Positions 1 to 10,968 of a stretch of 64,000 nt of DNA are shown here, piece after piece (positions within the stretch are counted from its first letter, which is position 1; each line of letters opens with the position of its first letter). Both the position numbers and the translations under genes were made by a program. The notes below the pieces were generated by a model, which was given only the letters and a program-made list of their open reading frames with translations, had not been told where the DNA came from and made no database searches. The DNA lies in the NCBI GenBank assembly GCA_003254925.1, contig QANZ01000295.1, forward strand, positions 55,226 to 119,225, in the 5' to 3' direction. Source of the stretch: Chamaecrista fasciculata. Lineage: Eukaryota > Streptophyta > Magnoliopsida > Fabales > Fabaceae.

Positions 1-306
1 TACGCCTGTGCATTTAGCGGCGGTTTAAAAACCGCCACCAAATTAAATTACGTTTATATACCTGCGCATTTAGCGGCGGTTATAAAACCGCCACAAAATG
101 GTTCCACGAAAATAGGTGCGCATTTTCTGGCGGTGCAAAAACCGCCGCTAAATGGGGAAAAACCGCCGGTAAATAATTATTCCGGCGGTTGTTGAAAACC
201 GCCGCTAAATGATTGCGACGCTGCCGATGCCGACGGTTTTCAGAACCGCTGGTATTATATTTAGTGGCGGTTTAAACCGCCACTAAATGCCGCTTTTTTT
301 GCAGTG
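1..306. mobile_element. Terminal part of a CACTA (En/Spm) transposon
   Basis: The stretch is a series of short inverted units built on a GGCGGTTT / AACCGCC core followed by GCTAAAT or ACTAAAT, which is the usual form of CACTA subterminal repeats where the transposase binds. It ends in CTTTTTTTGCAGTG, whose complement CACTGCAAAAAAAG is a normal CACTA terminus. The element therefore lies to the left and runs off the window edge; only this end is present. No coding sequence is visible in it. The repeat pattern and the CACTG end are seen directly; the superfamily call follows from them. Confidence 0.8.
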
Positions 307-448
307 AGAGAATGTAATCAAGACTTGTAATTGGTGGAACTTGATAGCAAGTATGTAGGGAACTTGATATAAGTTTTATCCTATAGTAAATAATGAAATT
401 AGCCAAAGCACTCTAATATTTATATATATTTTTTACAATACCTACTAT

Positions 449-661
449 TGTCACACATGATTCTTTCCTTTTCTGTTAGCATTATGTACAAGTGTCCATT
501 CTGTTAGTATTGCATTTTCATTGTCTGTAATTGATTCCTTTCTACAGCTGTAAAATTCGTTTCTGTAAGATCTCTCTAGAAAGAAATAGGTAGGCAACAT
601 CTCTATAAAGGCATTATACTCATTCATTCAATAATAAGATGAATATTCTTTTTATCCTTTA
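449..661 (+). repeat. 5' LTR of the copia element
   Basis: It matches 3152-3364 over its whole length with a handful of substitutions. It starts TGTCACAC and carries a TATA-type motif (CTATAAAG, about 603-610) before the probable RNA start. It ends ...CCTTTA instead of the usual CA. Confidence 0.85.
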
Positions 662-673
662 TGGTATCTGAGC
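662..673 (+). other. Primer-binding site (initiator tRNA-Met type)
   Basis: TGGTATCTGAGC directly abuts the 5' LTR. It differs by one base from the TGGTATCAGAGC that plant copia elements use to pair with the 3' end of initiator methionine tRNA. Confidence 0.8.
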
Positions 674-684
674 AACATGATCCA

Positions 685-956
685 ATGGCAAATTCCTCTG
701 CTTCTTCTGCTGCTGCTACCACTGATTCAGCTACTATTCCTCCAGTTTCTCTTCATAATTCAAATTTTGATCCTCATCTCATTTCTGTCAAACTCACTGA
801 GGAAAATTTCTTACCCTGGCGACAGCAGGCTTTGGCTACAATCCGTGGCTATAAACTTCAGCAATACATCTCTTCTATACCTGCTATACCTACCAAATTT
901 GCTTCCACTACAGATGAGGCAAATGGCAAGGTTACTGATGCGATTCTGTCTTGGGT
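685..956 (+). pseudogene. copia gag, N-terminal fragment
   Basis: An open frame reads through a serine/alanine-rich leader into a stretch with the motif LTEENFLPWRQQ, followed by a GYKLQQYI-like segment. This is typical of the N-terminal part of plant copia Gag, the nucleocapsid precursor that packages the element's RNA. The frame also runs back to an ATG at 661 formed by the last LTR base and the primer-binding site, but the ATG at 685 is the more likely start. It is cut after about 90 residues by the foreign segment that begins at 957, so no zinc knuckle is present. It cannot make a working Gag. Confidence 0.75.
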
Positions 957-2694
957 GATGGGAAATCACAGAGCGGAGCGCAGCGAAAGCAAAAATTAAA
1001 ATTATAAAATTATGCAGCTTGTGATTTCCTACAGGATCCACTAATTGAATTTACACCAGTAAAGGAAGAAGTATACCTAAGATTTCAATCGGTCCGGTTT
1101 GAGTGATGCGAATCCGAGAAGTCCACCCGAGTGTGTCCTTCCTCCGCCGATAATCCAAACGAACAGTTTGATGACACCAAGGTGCTAGCCTTCAGTTCTT
1201 TTCACCAAAAGAACTCGGGACTCCAATCTATAGTTCTTGGTGATCAATAACACTTCTTGAACCAAGAAAGTGGGTGGCGCAAAACACAAGAACTATTCTT
1301 GGTTTTCTCTCTCAAAACCCTAAACCTAGGGTGCAATTCGATTTTCTCTCACACTTAGAGAAAATCGACTTTTCCTCTCTCTAAACTCTAGGGAGCCAAA
1401 TTTTTCTCTCTCTTGAATGAACAAAAGGTAGGCCAAGTCGACTTCCCTAGCCTATTTATAGACTTGGGGAAATTTGATAATTATAATTAGAAAATCCCTA
1501 AATTAGTGGATTATCAAATTATAAAATTATAAGATTACAATAATATTATAATTTTAGGACTTGAATTGTTAATTAAAATATTACCTTAATATCTTAATTG
1601 AATTCAAAATGCAATCTTTGAGAATCAAAATGCAAGATCAAATCTTGCTCCTTGGTCCCACAAGCAATGCACCATCTTCCCCTATTTTTCAAGGAATTTA
1701 ATAAATCAAAATAACATCCCTAACTCTTAGGAAGTTATAACCAACTTATTTATTTCCTAACAATATTGAATTAAGATATTACCCTAATATCTTTAATTCA
1801 AAATTTGAATCTTGAAATCAAAATCAAATCTTGAATTCAAATTCAAGTCATGACTCTAATTAACAAAACATTTCCATTAATTAAAATCACCTATATGAGG
1901 CGCCACCCTCCATCCTCCTTGTCCTAATATTAGTGAATTTAATAAATCAATAATCTCCTAACTTTTAGGAAGCTTATTTAATTTATTATTCCATAATATT
2001 TTAAACAAGAATATAATTGTAAATAGATTAATCTAATTAACTATTTAACAATTAATATATTTAAACTTGTCCAACAAATTTAAATATCTTAAATGTAGAT
2101 ATTATTTAAGACAAAACTTCATGTCCCAGACATTCAGCTATGTCTTAAATCGTGTCACTAAAGTGACTCACGAATTAACCCTAACTCGTGTCCCTTAAGC
2201 GGTGTCTTGATCCTGCTCATGTGTGACCCAGCAGGCCCCACGTGAAGTTGGCAGCAAGCCATCTCTATGACTCACAAGTCGAGAGCGGACTCTAGCAAGC
2301 CATCACGACTACCCAAAACACGTGAGTTATCGTTTTATCAAAACCAATTTAACCTTAGTACCACCTTGTCATAATCCCGGTTGTCTCACGATATTTTGGT
2401 CATGGATAAGGCACGGGAAAGTCATCCTTAATCCAAACCATAACTTTCTCGATTTCCTGAGTTAGTCCAATTTCCCTGTGTGGCCCCACATTCCTTGGAC
2501 AGACTCATCGAGGGGCCTAGTTAAATATCTCTTATCTTAATGAGGGACAAAATTCCTTCTTGGTCAACCACATTCCTCAGCACGGTAATCAACCAAACCC
2601 GTACCTAGCCTGTATGGCTACCCTGCTACGGCCAACGTTGGACTAGGCCAAAGTTCGACAACTACAACGCCGGAATAGTCAAGACCTCTACATC
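957..2694. mobile_element. 1.74-kb non-coding insertion, probably a solo LTR of another retrotransposon
   Basis: The segment lies between the gag fragment and the RNase H fragment and is flanked on both sides by TGGGT (952-956 and 2695-2699), a 5-bp direct repeat of the size made by LTR-element integrase. Its ends read GATG...CATC. It has no open frame of note. A short inverted pair, GAAATCACA (962-970) and TGTGATTTC (1020-1028), sits near the left end. Length, lack of coding capacity and a 5-bp duplication fit a solo LTR, but the ends are not the standard TG...CA. The same 5-bp identity could also be microhomology at a deletion joint. Confidence 0.5.
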
Positions 2695-3124
2695 TGGGTT
2701 TTGCATCTATCTTGGTCGTCCCAATTTGGTGTCATGGATCTCCAAGAAGCAAAACATTGTCTCCAGATCTTCCACAGAGGCTAAGTATCGAGCACTAGCC
2801 TTAACTGTTGTAGAAATCATTTGGCTCAAGTCCTTGCTGTCTAAATTACATTTTTCCCATAGTCCCCCAATGATATATTGCGACAACCTTAGTACAGTCA
2901 TGTTGTCTGCCAATCCTATCATGCATTCAAGAACCAAACATTTGGAGCTTGATTTACACTTTGTCAGGGAGAAAGTTCAACAGAAACAAATCTTTGTCAC
3001 ACACATTTCTGGTAAAGACCAAATTGCAGATGCCCTAACCAAACCTCTTCCCAAATCTCAATTTATTCTTCTTCGTGACAAACTTAGAGTTAGAAATCTC
3101 CCTCTAAGTTTGAGGGGAGCATAA
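2695..3124 (+). pseudogene. copia pol, RNase H fragment
   Basis: The translated frame contains VSWISKKQNIVSRSSTEAKY, then IYCDNLS and a HSRTKHLELDLHFVRE segment, ending ...ADALTKPLP. These are hallmarks of the C-terminal RNase H domain of plant copia polyproteins, which digests the RNA strand during reverse transcription. The frame is open from the joint with the inserted segment to a stop next to the purine-rich tract, so this end of pol is well preserved although everything upstream is lost. Confidence 0.85.
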
Positions 3125-3151
3125 TAGAGTATAGCATTGTAAAGCATTTAG

Positions 3152-3364
3152 TGTCACACAGGATTCTTTCCTTTTCTGTTAGCATTATGTACAGGTGTCC
3201 ATTCTGTTAGTATTGCATTTTCATTATCTATAATTGATTCCTTTCTACAGCTGTAAAATTCGTTTCTGTAAGATCTCTCTAGAAGGAAATAGGTAGGCAA
3301 CATCTCTATAAAGGCATTGTACTCATTCATTCAATAATAAGCTGAATATTCTTTTTATCCTTTA
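3152..3364 (+). repeat. 3' LTR of the copia element
   Basis: Direct repeat of 449-661, with scattered substitutions. The purine tract TGAGGGGAGC about 30 bases upstream is the expected plus-strand priming site. Confidence 0.85.
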
Positions 3365-4740
3365 TATTGAACTCAAAATTTACATTGAATTAATGAATCA
3401 ATCCTTAAATAGTCAAAATACATTATTAAATTCTTGAAATATTTCAATTATAAGTGATTTAGTCCTTAATGACAGATTTTTTATCATTGAATTTGTTTTA
3501 TTTTTTTTTTGTCTTTGAGTTTGACTCAGGAACCCAATTTTTAGTAATTCTAATAATTAAGGGGTTGAGTCGTATATTTTGAATATTTAGAGATTGATTT
3601 GTTGACTCGAACAAATTTAGGGATCAAATAGTATGTTTTCTCTATTTTTTTCATAAAAAATTTATGTTTTTAAAAAGTTTATAATTTAAAAATAATAAAG
3701 AGGAAAAATGTTAGAAAAATAAAAGACTTTGATAGTATAATTGCTATCTTAAGGTTATGTAGTATGCTTAGATTGAAAATTAAGGAAGAGAAAAGAAGGC
3801 AGGGGAAGAGGTTTAGAAAGTTATGAATTGGAGGAGAAGAGAACGAGGGATCAACTTTCAAATACCCTAAGGATATATTTGACAATTAGGAGTGGAAGGG
3901 AGGGCGAGAGATTAGAGGGAAGGGAAGGGAGGGGAGGATTAACTTGGTATATGTCATCCTTTTTTTTTTTGTGTCATCCTTTTGTTTGCAATATAAGTAG
4001 CTCCTCCCAAATATCCCAATATAAGTAGCTCTCTCTCTCTCTCTTCCCTTTTTCACCTTAATCCTTAATCCAAACATACTTTGAATTGGATATTTTAGTG
4101 CAAGATTTACTTTCCAAACAAGGAAAAGAGTAAACGGAAATTAATCTTTCATTCCCTTCGACCTTCCCAAACAAAACTTGATATTATAACCAACAAATTA
4201 AAAATACATATATTGTGAACACAAATTTGTAATGTTTTGGAGGAAGGAGAAGTTGAAGATAATTAAGATGATTTACTGTTTGTGAGAAGAAATGTATTTG
4301 TAGAAAAAATATGAAGAAGAGTAACCTTTCAAATATGAACATTAATATCTCTTTAAATTTGAATATTAATGACTGGTTATAATTTTTCAAATATAAGCAT
4401 TCTTAACTCTTGATAACTCTAATAATTTAGAGTTATTTGGTCATAATCTCAAGTCATTTCGGGGCTTTTATCCATGTTTTATTTATTAATGAAGCTTATT
4501 AAGTGAGTTTTTAGTGTTTTATTAGTTATTGATGTTTATTTTTTAGTTTTAAGTTTAGTTTGGCTTAGTTTCGTTTTATATTTTCCAAGTTAACCAACGA
4601 TTTCGGGCACCAAATTTATTGAGTTTTTAATGTTTCAGGACCTTGAATTGAAGCTTAAAATGCCTAGAAGATGTTGAGAGGTCCGGGGTTCTCCGTATGA
4701 AGCGAATCGGGGTCAAAACGAAGATTTTAGTGATGCTGAA
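3365..4740. other. No gene seen; degenerate repeats
   Basis: AT-rich sequence. About 3400-3650 resembles the arms of the foldback elements found elsewhere in the window (phrases such as 'gggatcaaatagt'). A purine-rich run lies at 3886-3938 and a (CT)n tract at 4031-4044. No supported coding frame. Confidence 0.6.
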
Positions 4741-4750
4741 AAATCCTCCT

Positions 4751-4847
4751 CGCCTAGGCGCCCATTTGAGCGCCTAGGCGCCCTGTCCTGTGCCAGCTAG
4801 GATTAATGAAGACATCTCGCCTAGGCGAGGTGCAGCTCGCCTAGGCG
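4751..4847. repeat. Four copies of the palindrome CGCCTAGGCG
   Basis: The 10-bp perfect palindrome occurs at 4751, 4771, 4818 and 4838, that is, as two pairs each with 20-bp spacing. The surrounding 100 bases are much richer in GC than the flanks. No open frame is associated with it. It may be a remnant of an LTR element's untranslated region, but nothing here proves that. Confidence 0.7.
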
Positions 4848-5070
4848 AGTNTGAGTTTTTATGTTACTTCGGTAGTGTACGCTTGCACTTGGGCTTATAA
4901 ATTTAAAACTTGCTTTAAAAATAAATACATGTTTGAATAATAATTATTGGTTATAACCTTTTTGATTTGAATATTTATGACTAATCAACTATGAGCACAT
5001 ACGTTGTTCATTCAAATTAATTAATTGACTCCTTTCTGAAAAAATTAATTAATTAATTTAAAAAAAATTC

Positions 5071-5511
5071 GGTTAAAATACACTTTCGGTTTCATAGTTT
5101 TTGTTTAGGTCTCAATTTGGTTCAATAACTTTTTTTTTGCATTTTTGGTCTCATATCTTTTGTTCAGGTTGCAGATTTGGTCTTGTGTTTCACTTTTGGT
5201 CTCATATCTTTGGGTCAAATTGCAGAATCAATCTCAAATTTTATTGTCAAGTTGCAGAATTGGTCTCATATCTTTGGACCAGGTGCAAAATTGGTTTCAT
5301 ATCTTTGGGTCAGGTAGAATTGATGGTGAAACTTTTCGCAAAGATATGAGACCGATTCTGCAACCTGACCAAAAGATTTTGGACCAAAAGTGATATGGGA
5401 CCAAATTTGTAACCTTTTGCAAAGATATAGGACCAAAAATGCAAAAAAAAAAATTATGGGACCAAATTGAGACCTGAGCAAAAGTTATGGGACCAAAACT
5501 ACACTTTGACC
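5071..5511. mobile_element. Mutator-like foldback MITE
   Basis: The two halves are inverted copies of each other: the left arm reads as repeats of 'tttggtctcatatctttg' and the right arm as 'aaagatatgagacc'. The outer ends are GGTTAAAATACACTTT and, complemented, GGTCAAAGTGTAG. Flanking nonamers AAAAAATTC and AAAAAATTA agree at 8 of 9 positions, the duplication size of Mutator-like transposases. No coding capacity. Confidence 0.7.
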
Positions 5512-6846
5512 AAAAAATTAACTAACTAATTAATTCTTACCAAAAAAAATAACTAACTAATTAATTAACTAAATGATTATAATAACTAAAATTAATTATT
5601 TTGGCTTAAGACCTAATTATCCCAAGTGCCCAAGTGCCAAATCTTTTACACATATGTATACATATTATTTATATATATATGTATATATATATATATTCTT
5701 TTTAATTTATTTTATTACAGAATATTAAACAATAATTTATAAATTCTTTTCCATCTTTTAACTTATCTAATGTAAAACTTTGAATTACTAACTATACTGA
5801 CAAAAAGAAGTACTCTTTATATATATATATAAATATAATAACCTTGACTTATACCTACGGTGTCATGTGTCACATGTCATTTATAAAAAAATAATGCGAA
5901 ATCTTAATTAAGGAAACTATATTAAACTTGTTGAAAAAAATATTAATGTAACTGTAACAACATGCAAAGTCAAAGTGCATTAAGTAAATTATAGTGATAT
6001 CAGGTCTTGCTCCCTTGTCCCTCCTAACTTAGAAACGTTTTCCTTATTTTTGGTTGACAATTTTTTCTTATATTATTCATGTTGCAATTGACAATGGCAA
6101 TGCCATATTGATTTGTAATTCTTTTCATTGTTGCCCAAATACTGATAAAAATATCAATAAGAAATTGATTTAAATGATAAATAATTTAATATCGTTTAAC
6201 TAAAATCTTATATTTGAACTTTTATAAATACAATTATCATGACATGAGACTCTTTTACCGTAATTAAATACGTAATGTAGATTGAGTTCAGATTAATTAA
6301 GGTAAAACCTTAAAAATCAGGCAGATAATAAAAAAGATACTAATAAATTAAAAATTAAATTAAATTGTAGTGTGATCCATGATAAATTTAATTTATTAAG
6401 CATTGAACGATGTGCATGGTGCTTCCTAGTTATGCACTTAAAGTCAGCTTAAATTTCGCACGAGTATCTTAAGATTGAAGATATATGATGCACTGTTGGG
6501 GCATAAAGATGAATTTAAGTAGATTAATGGATTTTAATTCCAAGAATTAATGTTGGAGTTTTGACTGAATGAAAAATATTAATTTTTATTCATGTTAAAA
6601 AAATGTTTATTATCAGTATCATAAAAATGCTATTATATCTACGTTCTAGATAAATTAGTATTTGACAGTTGCTTGAAAAATATTGTCTGATTTTAAAAAT
6701 ATATATTAGAAATGAAAAAAAAAATTATTTCATCTTGACCTAAATCAAGATTTGGTTATATATAAATATATAAATATATGAACAAATAAAATGTTGAACT
6801 TAGATGTTTAAAATTTCTATATATAAAAACTTATGACATATTTTTT
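5512..6846. other. No gene seen
   Basis: Very AT-rich intergenic sequence with a short duplicated 'aactaactaattaatt' motif at about 5518-5570 and TA-rich runs near 5660-5700. Nothing coding is supported. Confidence 0.6.
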
Positions 6847-7208
6847 TTGCCAAAATGTAAATTTGGTTTCATAGTTTTTGCTCAGTTCTCAATTTAGTCC
6901 CGTATTTTTTTGTTGCAGATTTGATCCCATATCTTTGGGTCATATCCTCATTTGGTCACATATCATTTTTTTCTTACAAATTTGGTCTCATATTTTTTAG
7001 TCAAATTCATAATTAAATTAGTCACATATATTCAAATCAGATAGAACTAATGATGAAACTTTTTATAAATATGATATCAATTTTTTAACTTGATCAAAAG
7101 ATATGAGATCGAAAATGATATGAGACAAAAAAAAAATACAACAAAAATCAAATATATAACTAAAATAAAACCTAAGCAAAAATATTAAACTAAATTTGTA
7201 CTTGGACC
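6847..7208. mobile_element. Degenerate foldback MITE, same group as 5071-5511
   Basis: Left arm ('atttggtttcatagtttttg') and right arm ('caaaaatattaaactaaatt') are inverted relatives of the 5.1-kb element. The ends are eroded (TTGCCAAAATG against GGTCCAAGTAC) and no target duplication survives, so it is an older copy. Confidence 0.55.
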
Positions 7209-8825
7209 TTGTTCTTTACAAGTATCTCTTATGAGAGGTATAATCCTATTCGAAGGACTTCCATGTCATAAATATAATCATTTTTCTCAATAAAAATTTA
7301 AACCCAATTCATTTTTTAATAACAAATTACCCTTCGTTACACCCTACTCATAACATAATTTGATTATATTGACATCGAAAAAATAATAATTTGGAGGTGA
7401 CTTTTCTTTATATTGTGGCATGCATTCCGATCCGTACACCCGTGAGTTCAACTCATTTTGGTGTATTAAATGCTATGCAGCCTAGGAGACAAATATCCTT
7501 TGGGAAAAATAGGAGTACTATAGATTTGTTGCAAGTTGCACCATTAATTTTTGTTGAGATTTATGAAGCATGTGATGAACTTTTTTGTTATTATTATGCC
7601 CTTGCTTTAGGGGCATTTAATTAATTTGAATTTTTACTCAACACCAAGGTCTTTAGAAATATACAAATGTAGATGATTTGACAATGAAATATAATTGCTG
7701 AGAAATTCAAATACTTTATTTCCCTACAATAATGGTGAGTGTAACTTTTTTATGTAAGTATAAGATTTCTCTTGCAGAGTTGTAGGATCTTTAATGTATT
7801 TTGATAATCACTTTTAAATAAATTTTTAATAAATATACTTCTCAAATTTTAAATTTATGTTATTCTTCTTTAATATTACTGTTGTTTTAACAAATGATAT
7901 AGTGGTATAGAGAGTAAACATAAACTTGCATTGTATTTGAAAAATATACAAATTGATAATTTAGTTTACTTTGATTTTTAAAAGACAAGAAGGTAAGATA
8001 ATTTTATCCCCTGAATCTATTTTATTAGGATTGACTTGTGAGAATAAAATAACGAAAATATGTTAATTCCATAATTTTCAAAAGTTAAGTAGTATAAATT
8101 ATTTTAAAGATTAAATTGTCAAACCATTTTATAGAATTCTTTATCAATCAATTTATATTTTTACATATATTTACTTGGATATATTATGATGAGTTTAATA
8201 AATATTATTGAATTTTGTTGAGATTAAGCCCTTAATTATGTTATCCCAAAACTCCAAGGGATATATTGGCTTAATGATTGAGGTTTATTTTCTATTTTAA
8301 TCCCCAAAAGTCGCCTCTTTTAGAATAATCTATAATTAATTCTTCCTAGATCACCAAATAATTATCAAAATTATTTAGGTTTCACGTTGTTGAATTTGAA
8401 CTTTGAAGAGAGGATATGGGATCATCAAGCCAATGATTCTCAAGTGGAAGCTTTATAATCGTAACAGATTATAATCAAAACGCAAACGAACTAAGCCTTA
8501 GCTACTTATAAGACAAGTTTGAAAATGGGTAATACTTTAAAAAACTCTATTGTTGATAGAGCTAACTATTTTTCCTTCTTAAAATTTACACATTTCCCCA
8601 AAATTTTGAATTAAGAAAATGAAAATGAAATTAAAATAGCATGGCAGAGGAGAGATGAAGAAACAAAAAAAACCCAATGCTATAGCTATCGTGATTTTAG
8701 TAGCATTACCCTTTGTAAATTTTTTCATGAAGCTCACAAACACAAATACACGCGTGCACATTCACAAACACACACATGTTTTTTATTAATATTTGCTAAC
8801 TTAATGATCTCTACATAAATATTTT
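7209..8825. other. No gene seen
   Basis: AT-rich sequence. The longest open frame (7391-7624, plus) has no recognisable domain, no supporting splice sites and an ordinary AT composition, so it is not called as a gene. Confidence 0.55.
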
Positions 8826-9103
8826 CTCAGTTCTGAATATCTGCTTTGTTGGAAGGTAAAATTTTTTTTAAAACATCTAATACTTTATAAAATCAAGAGA
8901 ATATTAATTACTCTTTTTATAATTTTATCCCTATTAAATTGTTAGTAGAGATTGAATTAGTGGGAGTAACTATGAGTAATTTAATAAGGGCAATTTAGTC
9001 TTCTTATCTCAAATTTCTCTTCATTTTAAGTAGACTAATGATTTCCTTAATTGGTCTGTGTGTATTAACCTTAAAAAGAAAATATTTAGAACCGAAGAGA
9101 GTA
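8826..9103. mobile_element. Relic of a Stowaway (Tc1/mariner) MITE
   Basis: The interior is a diverged inverted relative of the clear Stowaway element at 19618-19893 (shared motifs include 'ttataattttatccctatt' and 'agtttctcttcattttaag'-like phrases). The ends (CTCAGTTCTGAATATC on the left, AGAACCGAAGAGAGTA on the right) are degraded versions of the CTCCCTCCGT-type terminus. Boundaries are approximate. Confidence 0.5.
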
Positions 9104-9360
9104 GTGTTACTGTATACTTAAGTATTATGAAAACCACCCAGAAGAAATTGGTTAGTGATAAGCGGCTTAATATTGCTTCAACAAAATTTAGGATTTGAAA
9201 TTTTATGAATGTAATTATTCTTATTAGGAAATTCTCTCATTATAACCATGTGTGTAACATGAGTTTAATGTAATTTAATCGTGATAAAGTCTTAGATACC
9301 ATATGGGCAACAAAAAAAAAAGGTATTATGAAGACCAAAAAAAAGAATAATTATAAAGAA

Positions 9361-9710
9361 GAAAACTTATTATTTGGTTCTTAAATTTATACTGAGCTAA
9401 TGAATAATTAGTCTATTAATAATTGAAATATACGATTCGGTCCTTAAAATATTGCAACTATCAACAATTTGATCTTTGTGACAATTTGGTTTCTAAATTT
9501 GAACTAATTTTGCATTTTCAGTTATTGAATTTGTATTCTATATGTACTTTTTTATGCCTAAATTTGTACCGATTTATATTTTTTGATCCCTTAATTTGAT
9601 TCGGGAATCAAATTATTGACAATTGTAATATTTTAAAGACCGAGTCATATATTTCGATGAGTGCTAATTTGTTCACTTGGTACAAATTCATGAACCAAAA
9701 GTAAATTTTC
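9361..9710. mobile_element. Degenerate foldback element
   Basis: The left end GAAAACTTATTATTTGGTTC and the right end, complemented, GAAAATTTACTTTTGGTTCA form imperfect inverted repeats, and inner phrases such as 'atacgattcggtcc' and 'gaccgagtcatat' also pair. No convincing target duplication. Confidence 0.5.
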
Positions 9711-10184
9711 TTTTTATAAAGTATAAGACCTTAATTAAACAAATGATCATAGAATTAAAATAAAGTTTTAGATAAATCATACGATTAAATAATAAATTTC
9801 TCTAATATTTTGTTTATTAATTAATTATACTTAATACAGAGAGAGAGAGAGAGAAAATTGAAATAGATTTTAGATGAGAATAAGAACTAAGAAGCATATG
9901 AAATGAAAAAGGTGCTGATGGCATGAATGTTAGATAAACTGAAACTAAAGAGAAACCACTCAAATTGATTTGGTCATCAATATATCTCACAAACCAAAAC
10001 TCTACTATATATATATATAATACATTTAGCAAAACAGATCATTAACCCACAAAATTCTCCATACCCAACATCTTACTCTGTCAACCATAAATCTTTTCTA
10101 TACAGTATAGTTTATCACATATATATGTCCCTAGCTTGCTAATTGCTATCCCTCTAATCAATACAAAACCAGAAAAAAAAAACT

Positions 10185-10402
10185 GAGAAAACTCTCAATT
10201 TAGTGCCAAAATTATAAGGACGTTGTTATTCTAGTCCTTAAATTTTTTTAAAATGATTGATTAGTCCCCCAAAATTTATGACTCACTGCAGTTGATAAGG
10301 CATTCTGAGTCATAAATTTTGGAGAACTAAATCGAGCATTTCAATAAAAGTAGGGACTAAATTGATAGTGATCGTATAATCCAGGGACCAAAATCTTAGT
10401 TT
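10185..10402. mobile_element. Short foldback element downstream of the IDA-like gene
   Basis: The phrases 'ccaaaatttatgactcactg' and 'tgagtcataaattttgg' are inverted copies around about 10290, and the outer arms ('tctcaatttagtgcc', 'gggaccaaaatcttagttt') pair loosely. The boundaries are uncertain. It ends about 65 bases beyond the stop codon of the neighbouring peptide gene and may lie in its 3' flank. Confidence 0.45.
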
Positions 10403-10467
10403 ACTAAAAAAAAGTCAAAAAAATTAAATAAAAGAAGAAAAAAGGAAAAAACAAAAAGTGGGTTCAA

Positions 10468-10815
10468 TTAATTGTGAGGTGTAGAATCCACAAGAGAATT
10501 ATGCCTCTTGGAGGGACCTGAAGGTGGTATTGGCATTCCTTTTGGGAAGAAATTGAAAACAAAAGCTCCTCCTCTGTATGCTTCCTTCTTCTTCTTCCTC
10601 ACATCAATAATCTCTGATGATGATGTGCTTTCATTTTCATCATGATGACCCTTCAATGATGTCACACCAGATTTCTCTGTTATTCTTATTGCATCACAAG
10701 TGTAAAATCCACCAAGAAGAAGCAACCCCAGAAACAGAACAACCACAGATTTATAACAACAACAACAACAAGAACAAGAAGAGGAATGATGAGGAATACT
10801 ATTATTAATGGCCAT
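10468..10815 (-). CDS. IDL: IDA-like secreted peptide precursor (abscission signalling)
   Basis: The single-exon frame encodes 115 residues. After a serine- and cysteine-rich start, a strongly hydrophobic run (VVVLFLGLLLLGG, about residues 24-37) forms a signal peptide, then comes a variable acidic/basic middle, and the C-terminus holds FPKGMPIPPSGPSKRHN followed by a short tail. That C-terminal block is the EPIP/dodecapeptide core of the INFLORESCENCE DEFICIENT IN ABSCISSION family. Known members are processed in the apoplast to a hydroxyproline peptide that binds HAESA/HSL receptor kinases and triggers cell separation. Precursor size and layout match the family. The core has Gly where IDA itself has Ala (PIPPSAPSKRHN), a change also found in IDA-like paralogues. 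The ATG gives the full signal peptide. It looks intact. Which family member it is cannot be decided here. Confidence 0.93.
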   Translation of the reverse strand: MAINNSIPHHSSSCSCCCCCYKSVVVLFLGLLLLGGFYTCDAIRITEKSGVTSLKGHHDENESTSSSEIIDVRKKKKEAYRGGAFVFNFFPKGMPIPPSGPSKRHNSLVDSTPHN

Positions 10816-10960
10816 TATTGAAGATGGAAAACTCTATATTATATATATGAGATTGAGAGATCACTTAATTCAAGAAGGAAGAAGGGAATTAAGTTGGGTA
10901 GGGGGGTATTGAGTTTCTATATGTATATATATTACTATTTATATTTTCAAGGAAATGGGG

Positions 10961-10968
10961 TTTATATA
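10961..10968 (-). promoter_or_regulatory. Candidate TATA box of the IDA-like gene
   Basis: On the minus strand the sequence reads TATATAAA, about 145 bases before the start codon, which would leave a leader of roughly 110-120 nt. A second AT-rich run lies only 20-30 bases from the ATG and is too close. Inferred from position and sequence only. Confidence 0.35.

Larger units (their letters stand above)
449..3364 (+). mobile_element. Ty1/copia LTR retrotransposon, internally deleted and interrupted
   Basis: Two near-identical 213-bp direct repeats (449-661 and 3152-3364) enclose a primer-binding site, the first third of gag, a foreign 1.7-kb segment and the RNase H end of pol, in the order expected for copia. 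Protease, integrase and most of the reverse transcriptase are missing, so it cannot move on its own. The two LTRs differ at only a few positions, which suggests a fairly recent insertion. No clear 5-bp target duplication was found. The left LTR may lack about 30 bases, because a purine-rich tract (about 3111-3120) sits some 30 bases before the start of the shared sequence in the right copy. Confidence 0.85.

Noticed and set aside
1-300. Short repeats with regular spacing, considered as a CRISPR-like array
   Set aside because: The units are inverted and variable, the setting is a plant genome, and the CACTG terminus identifies a CACTA end.
7391-7624. 77-residue plus-strand frame
   Set aside because: No domain, no signal or splice context, and composition like the surrounding intergenic DNA.
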